A DNA stretch of 64,000 nt from Plantibacter sp. Leaf314 (lineage in GTDB: Bacteria > Actinomycetota > Actinomycetes > Actinomycetales > Microbacteriaceae). The notes under the pieces are model-generated. The model was not told the DNA's origin and did no database searches. It was given only the letters and a program-made list of their open reading frames with translations. The translations under genes were made by a program, and so were the position numbers. The stretch lies in the NCBI RefSeq assembly GCF_001423185.1, contig NZ_LMOB01000001.1, positions 1,020,875 to 1,084,874 on the forward strand, in the 5' to 3' direction. Positions 8,247 to 16,454 of the stretch are shown piece after piece (the first letter of the stretch is position 1; the number at the start of each line of letters is the position of its first letter).

Positions 8247-8813
8247 GTGCCGGTCTCCCGACGCGTCTCCCGAGCGCAGCAGATGAGCGACCGCATCCTC
8301 GACGCAGCCCTCGACCTCATGCGCTCGCGCGGCTCGGTCGCCGTCAACATCGAGGCGGTCGCCGAGACCACCGGTGTCGCCAAGACGACGATCTACCGGC
8401 GGTACCGCAACCGCTCCGAACTGCTCACGGCGGCCGTCGCCCGCGCCATGGAGACCCCGGTCGAGATCCCCGAGGACCTGCCGACGTACGAGACGTTCAC
8501 CTGGCTGCTCCACGAAGCGCGCGCGATGATCGAGGACGTGGTCGGCCGTGGCACGATCGCGTCGATCCTGCTCCAGGACGATCCCGAGTTCTCCACCCTG
8601 CTCCGGGACCTCACCCGCAACCGTGCTCGTGCCCTGTCGAACCTCGTCGACGAGCGGATCTCCACAGGAGATCTCAAGCCCGGTCTCGACGGCCGGCTCG
8701 TCGCGACCCTCCTGCTCGGCGCCGTCCTCGGTCAACTCGTCCGCGGCGCCGACATGGACGACGACTGGGCGGACCAGGTCCTCTCCGTGCTCTGGCCGGC
8801 ACTCGCGGCATGA
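8247..8813 (+). CDS. TetR-family transcriptional regulator
   Basis: A 188-residue regulator. The N-terminal helix-turn-helix is clear: SDRILDAALDLMRSRGSVAVNIEAVAETTGVAKTTIYRRYRNRSEL. The C-terminal ~130 residues are a helical ligand-binding domain of the TetR_C type (DLPTYETFTWLLHEARAMIED). I chose the GTG at 8247 because GGAGGAGGT lies six bases upstream; the ORF extends further only into non-conserved sequence. The stop overlaps the start of the lipid kinase gene (ATGA), so both are one operon. The neighbours suggest it senses a lipid or acyl-CoA and controls the locus, but this is inference. Confidence 0.88.
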   Translation: MPVSRRVSRAQQMSDRILDAALDLMRSRGSVAVNIEAVAETTGVAKTTIYRRYRNRSELLTAAVARAMETPVEIPEDLPTYETFTWLLHEARAMIEDVVGRGTIASILLQDDPEFSTLLRDLTRNRARALSNLVDERISTGDLKPGLDGRLVATLLLGAVLGQLVRGADMDDDWADQVLSVLWPALAA

Positions 8814-9838
8814 ACCCTCGCAGCGCCAGACCGCACGCCGCGGTCGTCTACAACCCGACGCGCGTCCAGCTCGAGCGTCTCCGCCGCCTCGTCGACGACG
8901 CCGCGGACGACGCCGGCTGGGGCCCGACGACCTGGATCCCGACCCGCGAGCGGTCCGCCGCCGTCGAACAGGTCGCCGAGGCCCTCGACGGTGGCGCCGC
9001 ACTCGTGATCGCAGCGGGCGGCGACGGGACCGTCCGCGAGGTCGCCGGAGCCATGCGTCACACGCGGACACCGTTCGCCGTGGTCCCGCTCGGCACGGCG
9101 AACCTCTTCGCGCGGAACGCGGGCATCCCCATCGACACGGCCGCAGCCGTCCGAGCGGCCTTCACCGGGGAGGAACGCCGCATCGACGTCGGGTCGATCG
9201 AGTACCGACGCGTCGACGGCGTCCAGCGGAGCACCCCGTTCCTCGTGATGACCGGCTTCGGGGTGGACGCCGACATGGTCGCCTACGCCGATCCCGTCCT
9301 CAAGCGCCGGTTCGGCTGGGTCGCCTACGTCGGCCCGATCGTCCGGGGACTCTTCCGTCGGGACCGGCCGCGCTTGTCCTGGAAGGTCGACGGCGGATCG
9401 ATGCGCAGCGCGCGGACCCACACGATGTTCGTCGGGAACTGCGGGACCGTCTCGGCCGGACTCGACGTCCTGCCCGACGCATTGATCGACGACGGCGTCC
9501 TCGACGTCCTCATGGTGCGCTCGCTCGAGGGATGGGACGGGGTCCGGGTGACCCGCTGGCTGCATCGCGCGAACAACCCCGTCGCCCGGTTGACGAGGTC
9601 GAAGCTCGCGCGGCCACGCCCGCGGCCGAGCGCCGTCGAGACGGCCGGTTCCGCGGGCGGCGCGGTCCGCTACCTGCGGGCGGAACGGCTGGACGTCACG
9701 GTGTCACCACCCGCGGCGTTCCAGGCCGACGGCGACGGCATCGGCCTGGTGGCCGCGGCACGCGTGACCGTCGACGCCGGCGCACTGCTCGTGCGCCTGC
9801 CGGTGACGACCTCGCGTTCCACCCGCCTCGGGTCCTGA
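8810..9838 (+). CDS. Diacylglycerol kinase-family lipid kinase
   Basis: A 342-residue protein of the DAGK/YegS/sphingosine-kinase family, which phosphorylates lipid hydroxyl groups with ATP. Signature sequences are AAGGDGTVREVAGAM (the GGDGT nucleotide loop, near residue 64) and VPLGTANLFARN. The C-terminal beta-sandwich contains the GDGI segment seen in DgkB-like enzymes. It overlaps the TetR stop by four bases. In this locus it could rephosphorylate alkylacyl- or diacyl-glycerol to a phosphatidic-acid type product, supplying CDP-linked phospholipid synthesis. That role is inferred from the neighbours; the substrate cannot be read from the sequence. Confidence 0.85.
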   Translation: MNPRSARPHAAVVYNPTRVQLERLRRLVDDAADDAGWGPTTWIPTRERSAAVEQVAEALDGGAALVIAAGGDGTVREVAGAMRHTRTPFAVVPLGTANLFARNAGIPIDTAAAVRAAFTGEERRIDVGSIEYRRVDGVQRSTPFLVMTGFGVDADMVAYADPVLKRRFGWVAYVGPIVRGLFRRDRPRLSWKVDGGSMRSARTHTMFVGNCGTVSAGLDVLPDALIDDGVLDVLMVRSLEGWDGVRVTRWLHRANNPVARLTRSKLARPRPRPSAVETAGSAGGAVRYLRAERLDVTVSPPAAFQADGDGIGLVAAARVTVDAGALLVRLPVTTSRSTRLGS

Positions 9839-9845
9839 GCCGCCC

Positions 9846-9903
9846 TTCGACAGGCTCAGGGACCGGAGGCGGCTCAGGGACCGGAGGCGGCTCAGGGACC
9901 GGA
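9846..9903 (+). repeat. Dispersed repeat with local tandem expansion
   Basis: TTCGACAGGCTCAGGGACC occupies 9846-9864. The 18-base unit GGCTCAGGGACCGGAGGC then repeats at 9853, 9871 and (15 bases) 9889. It lies between the convergent lipid kinase and FAD enzyme genes. The same core occurs at six other places in the window. Confidence 0.8.
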
Positions 9904-9922
9904 GCGCGGTCCCGGACCGAGC

Positions 9923-11587
9923 TCAGTCGGCGAGGATCTTGCCGGGGTTGAAGTTCGATCCCGGGTCGGCGCTCTCGAAGAGGCCACGCATGATCGCGAC
10001 GCCCTCGCTCGAGATGTCCTGTTCCATCCACGGAGCGTGCTCGACACCGACCGCGTGGTGGTGCGACAGGGTCCCGCCGTGGTCGACGAAGGCCTGCTGG
10101 ATGGCCGACTTGACCTGCTCGTACTCACCGATGGGGTCGTCGCCCGTGATGAACGCGAAGGTGAAGTACAGGCAGGCACCCGAGTGGTACGAGTGCGAGA
10201 GGTGGCACATGATCCAGCCGTGCACGCCGAGCTTGTCGTAGGCGGCGTTGGCGGCGTCGTTCGCGGCGTCGTAGACCTCCTGCAACCGCGACCACGGTGC
10301 GGCCGTCTCCGAGACGTCTGCCGCCGCGCCACGGTCGAGCAGGAAGTCGCGGAGGTAGGGGGTGTCGAACTTCTTCTGGTCGTACAGGGCACCGGGGCCC
10401 TTGCCGACGCCCATGCCGCCGTGCTTCCGGACGATCGAGCCGACGAGGCCCTTCTCGTACCGGACGTGCGAGGCGCTGCCCTCGTAGCCGATGAAGGAGA
10501 GGCACAGCTGCTCCAGGTCCCAGCCGCGGGCCGTGAGGACCTTCATGAGGCCCTTGGTCACCTGCGCCGAGACGCCGGTGCTGGCCTTGCGGGTCGCGAG
10601 CGAGAAGCCGCTCTCCCGGGCGTTCGACACGCGCGTGACGGACGGGCTGGCGTCGCTCTCCGCGATCTCGTGCATCGCGGCGAGTCCGGCCTCCCAGGTG
10701 GGGAAGAAGTAGCCGAGGACCTCGCGGACCGCCGGCGTGCGGTGGACCTGCACCGTGACCTCGGTGATGATGCCGAGGCGGCCCTCGCTGCCGATGATCA
10801 TCTCGCGGACGCTCGGTCCGGTGGAGGCGCTCGGAACCGGACGGATCGCGACGATCCCGTTCGGCCGGACCATGCGCAGGCCCTTGGTGATGTCGGCGAT
10901 GTCGCCGTACTTGTCGGACTGCATGCCCGAGGAGCGCGTCGCCACCCAACCGCCGAGGGTCGAGTGCGTGAAGCTGTCGGGGAAGTGGCCCATCGTCCAG
11001 CCCTTGGCGCCGAGCTGTTCCTCGATCGACGGCCCCTGCGCACCCGCCTGGATGGTGGCGAGGCCGGAGCCCTCGTCGATCGACAGCACGCGGTCGAGGC
11101 GGCCGAGGTCGAGGGAGATGATGACCCGCTCCTCCGTCGGCTGCGGGTCGAGCGAGCCGGCGATGTTGGTTCCGCCGCCGAACGGGATGATGACGGCGTC
11201 CGCGGCGACGGCCGCCGCGACCACGGACGCGACCTCGGCCTCATCGGCCGGGTACACGACGAGGTCGGGCGTCCGCGGAAGGTCGTTCGCACGGATCCGG
11301 AGCAGGTCGCGGATGCTCTTGCCGTAGGTGTGGACGACACGTTCCTCGTCGTCGGCCGTGACGTGGCCCTGCCCGACGAGCAGCGAGAGCTCGGCGATGA
11401 ACTCCTCGGTCGCGCGCGAGGCCGGGACGGTGAGCTCGTCGAAGCTGAGGTGCGACTGCGCCGGCTTCCTCAGGTCGAGGCCGACGGCCTGCTTCACGAA
11501 CGGCGCGAAGTCCGGCTTGTTGCTGTGCTCGAAGGCGACACCCTCGACACCCCAGCCCCACCACTTCATGTGCTCCACAGACGTCAT
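9923..11587 (-). CDS. Alkyldihydroxyacetonephosphate synthase-like FAD enzyme
   Basis: A 554-residue FAD enzyme of the VAO/PCMH fold that closely resembles alkyl-DHAP synthase (AGPS), which exchanges the acyl chain of acyl-DHAP for a fatty alcohol to make the ether bond. AGPS hallmarks are present in order: MKWWGWG near residue 7, FAD loop PFGGGTNIAGSL (~135), DSFTHSTLGGWVATRSSGM (~200, compare DSYEFSTVGGWV in animal AGPS), GSEGRLGIITE, GACLYFTFAF (~467, containing the position of the catalytic tyrosine) and the histidine triplet SHHHAVG (~508). Glycolate or D-lactate oxidases lack the last two. ATG at 11587 has AAAGGAAG six bases upstream and overlaps the stop of plsC by ATGA. It is the third gene of SDR-plsC-AGPS. 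Confidence 0.88.
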   Translation of the reverse strand: MTSVEHMKWWGWGVEGVAFEHSNKPDFAPFVKQAVGLDLRKPAQSHLSFDELTVPASRATEEFIAELSLLVGQGHVTADDEERVVHTYGKSIRDLLRIRANDLPRTPDLVVYPADEAEVASVVAAAVAADAVIIPFGGGTNIAGSLDPQPTEERVIISLDLGRLDRVLSIDEGSGLATIQAGAQGPSIEEQLGAKGWTMGHFPDSFTHSTLGGWVATRSSGMQSDKYGDIADITKGLRMVRPNGIVAIRPVPSASTGPSVREMIIGSEGRLGIITEVTVQVHRTPAVREVLGYFFPTWEAGLAAMHEIAESDASPSVTRVSNARESGFSLATRKASTGVSAQVTKGLMKVLTARGWDLEQLCLSFIGYEGSASHVRYEKGLVGSIVRKHGGMGVGKGPGALYDQKKFDTPYLRDFLLDRGAAADVSETAAPWSRLQEVYDAANDAANAAYDKLGVHGWIMCHLSHSYHSGACLYFTFAFITGDDPIGEYEQVKSAIQQAFVDHGGTLSHHHAVGVEHAPWMEQDISSEGVAIMRGLFESADPGSNFNPGKILAD

Positions 11588-12288
11588 CCGGCTTCCTTTC
11601 GTGGTGTGTCGATCGACAGGTGTGCTTCCGGCTCGACCGAGGCACGCAGGGCCACGATCTCGGCGACGACGCGGTCCATGAGCTGGACGGGCGTCTCGTT
11701 CGGTTGCGGGTGGATCGGTCGCCCGAAGACGACGCTGACGGGCGGCCGTCCGGGGACGGGCCAGTTCCGGCCCTTGGGCATCGCGGCGTGGGTGCCGAGC
11801 ACGGCGACCGGGAGGCAGGGGATGCCCTGACGGGTCGCGAGGGCCGCGGCGCCGGGCTTGAACCGGCCGAGCTCTCCCGTCCGGGACCTGCCGCCCTCGG
11901 GGAAGATGAGGATCGGGACGCCGCTCTCGAGCAGCTCCCTCGACACACCGGCCCGCTTGCGGTCGCCCGAACGGTCGACCGGGAAGGCGTTGAAGAACAG
12001 GGCCGCGAACAGTCGGCGGGCGGGGACGTCGAAGAAGTAGTCGGCCGCGACACCCGCGGCGAGGAAGCGCGAGAGTCGTCGTGGCATGGCACCGACGACG
12101 AGCGGCGCGTCGAGGTGGGACTGGTGGTTCGCGACGACGATGAACGGACCGTCCACCCCGGTGAGACGCTCGCGGCCTGTGACGCGGACGCGAGTCAACG
12201 ACCAGACGAGCGGCTTCAGGAGGAGGCGCTGGGCGACAAAGCGCGCGTTCGCGTGCAGGGATGAGGTGAACCGCGGCTCTGCGGTCAT
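11584..12288 (-). CDS. 1-acylglycerol-3-phosphate O-acyltransferase-like (PlsC)
   Basis: A 234-residue member of the PlsC/GPAT acyltransferase superfamily. The catalytic motif NHQSHLD (NHxxxxD) is near residue 54, and the phosphate-binding motif FPEGGRSRTG is near residue 129. A hydrophobic stretch near the N-terminus suggests peripheral membrane association. It overlaps the SDR stop and the FAD-enzyme start by ATGA on both sides, so the three products should be made in fixed proportion. In an ether-lipid pathway it could acylate DHAP (the GNPAT step) or the sn-2 position of 1-alkyl-glycerol-3-phosphate; the sequence does not decide. No second acyltransferase is in this window. Confidence 0.88.
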   Translation of the reverse strand: MTAEPRFTSSLHANARFVAQRLLLKPLVWSLTRVRVTGRERLTGVDGPFIVVANHQSHLDAPLVVGAMPRRLSRFLAAGVAADYFFDVPARRLFAALFFNAFPVDRSGDRKRAGVSRELLESGVPILIFPEGGRSRTGELGRFKPGAAALATRQGIPCLPVAVLGTHAAMPKGRNWPVPGRPPVSVVFGRPIHPQPNETPVQLMDRVVAEIVALRASVEPEAHLSIDTPRKEAG

Positions 12289-13082
12289 CGGTGGGCTCCT
12301 GACTGGGCGGCGTTCGCGGCACGACGACTCGACGACATCCGGCCCGAGATCCACCGGATCGAGGATCGGGGCGCGAACTTGACGAGGGCCATGAGCGATT
12401 TGAATCGGAGGCTCGGGATCGACACGACGACGCCACGACCGGCGTCGCGGAGGGCGTCGTCGACGAGTCGGTCGACGTCGACCCAGAGACCGGACGGGAT
12501 CGAACGGGTGCTGATGCCGGCGCGGTCGTGGAACTCGGTGCGGACCCAGCCCGGGCAGAGTGCCGTGACGTGCACGCCGGTGCCGGCGAGTTCGACCGCG
12601 AGCGCCTCGGTGTAGGTCGTGACGAATGCCTTGACCGCCGAGTACCCGCCCGTGGTGATGAACCCGGCGGTGCTCGACACGTTGAGGATGGTGCCGCCGC
12701 CGCGTTCCCGCATGGCTCGGGCTGCGGCGCCCGAGAGCACGGCGACACTGCGGCACATGACCTCGATCGCGTTGTCGAGCTCGCTCGTGTCGGGATCCGT
12801 CAGCCGCGCGTGCACCCCGAAGCCGGCGTTGTTGACGACGACGTCGATCGGCGCTGCGGCGTCCTCGATGCGGGCGGCGAGTCGTGCGACGTCGGCGCGG
12901 TCGGAGAGGTCGGCGGAGATCACCTCGACCGTGCGTCCGGTCGCGCTGAGCCGTTCGGCCGACGCCTCCAGACGCTGTGCATCGCGGGCCACGAGCACCA
13001 GGTCGAAGCCCCGCCCGGCGAGCGCCGTGGCGAACGCGGCACCGATGCCGGAGGTCCCACCGGTGACGAGAGCTGTAGCCAT
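12285..13082 (-). CDS. Short-chain dehydrogenase/reductase, candidate alkyl/acyl-DHAP reductase
   Basis: A 265-residue classical SDR. The cofactor loop is TGGTSGIG (residues 7-14), followed by NNAGFG, the catalytic serine in NVSSTAGF and the YSAVK Tyr/Lys pair; the arginine in the second strand (VARD) suggests NADPH. The hydrophobic, basic C-terminus (FKSLMALVKFAPRSSIRWISG) could sit on the membrane. In animals an SDR (DHRS7B/PexRAP) reduces alkyl-DHAP to 1-alkyl-glycerol-3-phosphate right after AGPS, and this gene is the first of an operon with PlsC and AGPS-like enzymes, so the same role is proposed here. Other small carbonyl substrates cannot be excluded. Confidence 0.85.
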   Translation of the reverse strand: MATALVTGGTSGIGAAFATALAGRGFDLVLVARDAQRLEASAERLSATGRTVEVISADLSDRADVARLAARIEDAAAPIDVVVNNAGFGVHARLTDPDTSELDNAIEVMCRSVAVLSGAAARAMRERGGGTILNVSSTAGFITTGGYSAVKAFVTTYTEALAVELAGTGVHVTALCPGWVRTEFHDRAGISTRSIPSGLWVDVDRLVDDALRDAGRGVVVSIPSLRFKSLMALVKFAPRSSIRWISGRMSSSRRAANAAQSGAHR

Positions 13083-13092
13083 GTGGATCAGA

Positions 13093-13112
13093 ATACGCTA
13101 CGCGTTGCGTAT
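13093..13112. promoter_or_regulatory. Near-perfect 20-bp palindrome in the divergent lipid promoter
   Basis: ATACGCTACG followed by CGTTGCGTAT: nine of ten paired positions match. It sits in the 79-base region between the divergent SDR and ferritin-like operons, ten bases before the SDR start codon. This is a good place for a repressor to silence both operons. The half-site shares CGCTACG with the inverted repeat before the TetR gene, although there the arms are five bases apart. Confidence 0.6.
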
Positions 13113-13161
13113 CGTTGCAAGCTACAGTGATGAGGTCGGATCGTCACGGAACGGAGACGCC

Positions 13162-14064
13162 ATGGTGAACCGGGAATCGCCGCGCCCAGCAGCACCCGCC
13201 GCCCTCGACGACGTCGAGCAGGAGAGCGCCATGCTGCGCCCCGCCCACGGGTTCAGCGTCCGCGACTACGCCACCTCGGCGGTCGGTAGTCGTCGCAAGG
13301 AGATCGAGGCGGAGGACTTCTCCTCCACGCCACTCTCCCCCGAGACGGTCGCGCTGCTCCGGGCCCTCTCCGACATCGAGCGCGCGACGATGCAGTACCT
13401 GCGCGGTGTGCTCGTGACGCCGACCCACAAGGACGCCAGGGTGACCGCGTTCCTCATCACCTGGGCGTACGAGAAGTACTGGATCACCGACACCATCGAC
13501 ACGGTGCTCAAGGCGAACGGCACACCGCGGGTCAAGGTCCGCGCGACCGGGCTCCGCCGCACCCTCAGGGGTGTGAGCGACCGGTTCACCCCGATCGGTC
13601 AGGCCCTCATCGCGAACGTCCTCGGTGAGGACATCATCGCGTGGCACATGACGATCGGGACGATCGACGACCTCATCACCGCTGCGGCCTACCGGGCCGT
13701 CCGCGAGCGCGCCGCCCACCCCGGCCTCGACCGCCTCATCGACGAGATCCTCGAGACCAAGGCACGCCACCTGGAGTTCTTCAGCGCCCAGGCCGGCGAC
13801 CGGCTCGCCGCGTCGCCCCGCGCGCAGGGCATCACCCGCCGCCGCATCCGCTCCGCCGTCTGGCCGACCGGATCCGACGTGACGGGTGCCCGGCAGACCG
13901 CTCGGTTCGCCGCACTCGTGTTCCGCAGTACCGCCACCTGGAGCGACCCGGCGGTGATCGGGATCGACGCGGCCATCGACGCGCTCCCCGGTCAGTCGGG
14001 CCTCCATCTCGCCGCCAAGCTCGCCCACCGTGGACGCCACGGAAGCACCGAGGAGAACCGATGA
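13162..14064 (+). CDS. Degenerate ferritin-like protein (di-iron ligands largely lost)
   Basis: A 300-residue four-helix protein clearly homologous to the product of 16444-17238: SDIERATMQYLRGVLVTP aligns with CDIEYHTVCYLRDMLMTP, and LITWAYEKYW with FMTMWNREEFW. In the alignment only two of six metal ligands remain (E73 and H203). The helix-2 ExxH is Lys105/Ile108, helix-3 Glu is Asp170, and the helix-4 Glu is Lys200. It has a ~30-residue N-terminal extension and a longer C-terminus. The ATG at 13162 has ACGGAG seven bases upstream. It is the first gene of the operon and overlaps the reductase start by ATGA. It may be a non-catalytic partner of the intact paralogue; that is inference. Confidence 0.8.
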   Translation: MVNRESPRPAAPAALDDVEQESAMLRPAHGFSVRDYATSAVGSRRKEIEAEDFSSTPLSPETVALLRALSDIERATMQYLRGVLVTPTHKDARVTAFLITWAYEKYWITDTIDTVLKANGTPRVKVRATGLRRTLRGVSDRFTPIGQALIANVLGEDIIAWHMTIGTIDDLITAAAYRAVRERAAHPGLDRLIDEILETKARHLEFFSAQAGDRLAASPRAQGITRRRIRSAVWPTGSDVTGARQTARFAALVFRSTATWSDPAVIGIDAAIDALPGQSGLHLAAKLAHRGRHGSTEENR

Positions 14065-16454
14065 CCGACGCCACCACCCCCGACGAGGCTCCGCAGCCGG
14101 AGCCGACCGCGAGCACGGCACCGTCCGTCTCGCCCAGCGCCCTCGACGGCGCCCACGTCCTCGTCACGGGCGGCACCGGCTTCCTCGGGCAGGCCGTGCT
14201 CGAGCGCCTGCTGGCCGACCACCCCACCACCCGGGTCAGTCTGCTGATCCGCAAGAAGGGGTCCGTCCGCGGGAGCGATCGACTGCAGACCCTCCTCCGG
14301 AAGCCGGTGTTCAAGGCCTGGCGCGAGCGCGTCGGTGCCGAGGCGGCCTCGGCCATCGTCGCCGAGCGGGTGAACGTCATCGAGGGCGGACTCGACGAGA
14401 TGGCGCTCCCGTCCGACCTCGACGTCGTGATCCACAGCGCGTCCACCGTCTCCTTCGACCCGCCGATCGACGAGGCCTTCGCCACGAACGTCGGGGGCGC
14501 GACCACCCTCTACGCGGCGCTCGCCAAGAGCGGCGCGACCCCGCACGTCGTCCACGTGTCCACGGCCTACGTCGGTGGGACCCGCAAGGGCATCCAGCCG
14601 GAGCGGAGCCTCGTGCACGACGTGGACTGGCGGGCCGAGGCCGAGGCGGCACGCTCCGCCCGGGTCCGCGCCGAGGAGTCCTCCCGCCGGCCCGAGGTCC
14701 TGCGGAAGCTCATGCAGACCGCTCGCCGGGATCACGGCAAGGCCGGCCCGCAGGCGGTCTCGACCGCCGCGGAGGCCGCACGGATCGCCTGGGTCGACGC
14801 CCGGCTCGTCGCCCACGGTCGTGCCAGGGCGGAGAGCCTCGGCTGGACGGACGTCTACACCTTCACGAAGGCAATGGCGGAACGCGTCGCCGAGGAGCGT
14901 TGGGCCGGCACCGGCAACCGACTGTCCTTCGTCCGCCCCTCCATCATCGAGAGCGCCCTCGCGCACCCGTTCCCCGGCTGGATCGACGGCTACAAGGTGG
15001 CGGATCCGCTGATCATCGCCTACGGCCGAGGCCAGTTGCCCGACTTCCCCGGCCTGCCGGACAGCGTCCTCGACATCATCCCCGTCGACTTCGTCGTGAA
15101 CGCCATCCTCGCCGCGGCCGAGACCCCTCCGGAGCCCGCCGCCCCGCGCTACTTCCAGGTGAGCTCCGGCGCGAGCAACCCGCTGCCGTTCCACAAGATG
15201 TACGCGAACGTGCACAGCTACTTCACGGAGCACCCGATCCCCGCCGACGCCGGCGACATCAGCGTGCCGACCTGGAACTTCCCCGGCGGCCGCGCCATCG
15301 AGCGCTCCATCGACCGCCGGCAGAAGGCGACGAGCGCCGCGGCGCGGATCGTGTCGCACCTCCCGGCCAACGCACGGACCCGCGGCTGGCAGGACCGCAT
15401 CCGCAAGGCGTCGAGCGACCTCGGGTCGCTCCGCGACTTCACGGGGCTCTACCGCTCGTACGTCCAGAGCGAGATCGTGTTCGACGACCGTCGCACCCGC
15501 GAGCTCCACGCCTCGCTCACCCCTGAGCAGCAGGCGGACCGCGGCTTCGACGTCACGACGATCGACTGGGACGACTACTTCCAGCGGATCCACTTCCCGG
15601 CCGTCACCACGCTGACCCGCGCGTTCGCGAACCGCAAGGCCGGCGCGGCGAAGCAGCAGAAGATCCTCCCCGTGCGGGACGACGTCCTCGCGGTGTTCGA
15701 CCTCGAGGGCACGGTGCTCGCCTGGAACCTCATCGAGCAGTACCTGTGGTTGCGGCTCGCCGCGACCTCGCGCTCGCGGTGGCCCATCGAGATCGCCGCG
15801 CTCGGCGCGTCGATGCCCGGCTACATCGGTGCCGAGCTCCGCGATCGCGGCGAATTCATCCGCACCTTCATGCGTCGCTACGAGGGCGTCGACGTGGCGC
15901 AGCTCGAGCAGCTCGTCCGAGGCGGGTTCGGCAAGGCGGTCCGCTCGCGACTGCTCCCCCAGGCGCTCGAACAGATCGCCGCGCACCGCGCCGCCGGTCA
16001 CCGGACGATCCTCGTGACGGGCACGATCGACCTCATGGCCGCTCCCCTCGCACCATTCTTCGACGAGGTCGTCGCCGGTGCGATGCACGCCGAGAACGGT
16101 CGCCTCACGGGGTACCTCGACAGCCCGCCGCTCGTCGACGAGGCCCGCGGCGCCTGGCTCACGCAGTATGCGGAGCAGCACGGGATGGACCTCGCCCACT
16201 CCTACGGGTACGGCGACTCCCACGCCGACGCCGCCTGGCTCCAGCTGGTCGGCAATCCCGTCGCCGTGAACCCCGACCACACCCTCTACCAGCTGGCGCA
16301 GGCCGGCCGGTGGACGGTGCGAGAATGGGCACGAACCACCGGGGGCGTCCGCTCCGAAGACGAACTGACCCGCGCACCGCGCCCCGCACAGCCGAGAGGA
16401 GAGCGGACGGCCGAGGACACGATCCCCGACCGCCCCAACGCACATGGCGTTTGA
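14061..16454 (+). CDS. Fatty acyl-CoA reductase fused to HAD-type phosphatase domain
   Basis: A 797-residue two-domain protein. Residues ~30-480 form a 'male sterility' fatty acyl-CoA reductase: NADPH loop VTGGTGFLGQAV (~36), VSTAYVGGTRKG and catalytic YTFTK (~266). These enzymes reduce acyl-CoA to fatty alcohol, the co-substrate of alkyl-DHAP synthase. Residues ~540-760 are a SerB-like HAD domain: motif I VFDLEGTV (~546), motif II VTGTIDL, and GYGDSHADAAWL (~716). The second motif-I aspartate is Glu, which is unusual for a phosphatase. The ATG overlaps the upstream stop by ATGA, and the 3' end overlaps the next gene by 11 bases. Cytosolic or membrane-peripheral; no signal peptide. Confidence 0.88.
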   Translation: MTDATTPDEAPQPEPTASTAPSVSPSALDGAHVLVTGGTGFLGQAVLERLLADHPTTRVSLLIRKKGSVRGSDRLQTLLRKPVFKAWRERVGAEAASAIVAERVNVIEGGLDEMALPSDLDVVIHSASTVSFDPPIDEAFATNVGGATTLYAALAKSGATPHVVHVSTAYVGGTRKGIQPERSLVHDVDWRAEAEAARSARVRAEESSRRPEVLRKLMQTARRDHGKAGPQAVSTAAEAARIAWVDARLVAHGRARAESLGWTDVYTFTKAMAERVAEERWAGTGNRLSFVRPSIIESALAHPFPGWIDGYKVADPLIIAYGRGQLPDFPGLPDSVLDIIPVDFVVNAILAAAETPPEPAAPRYFQVSSGASNPLPFHKMYANVHSYFTEHPIPADAGDISVPTWNFPGGRAIERSIDRRQKATSAAARIVSHLPANARTRGWQDRIRKASSDLGSLRDFTGLYRSYVQSEIVFDDRRTRELHASLTPEQQADRGFDVTTIDWDDYFQRIHFPAVTTLTRAFANRKAGAAKQQKILPVRDDVLAVFDLEGTVLAWNLIEQYLWLRLAATSRSRWPIEIAALGASMPGYIGAELRDRGEFIRTFMRRYEGVDVAQLEQLVRGGFGKAVRSRLLPQALEQIAAHRAAGHRTILVTGTIDLMAAPLAPFFDEVVAGAMHAENGRLTGYLDSPPLVDEARGAWLTQYAEQHGMDLAHSYGYGDSHADAAWLQLVGNPVAVNPDHTLYQLAQAGRWTVREWARTTGGVRSEDELTRAPRPAQPRGERTAEDTIPDRPNAHGV

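Noticed and set aside
13162..14064. Degenerate ferritin-like gene as a pseudogene
   Set aside because: The frame is intact, it has a good ribosome site, overlaps the next gene by ATGA and keeps strong similarity outside the ligands, so it is more likely a retained non-catalytic protein.
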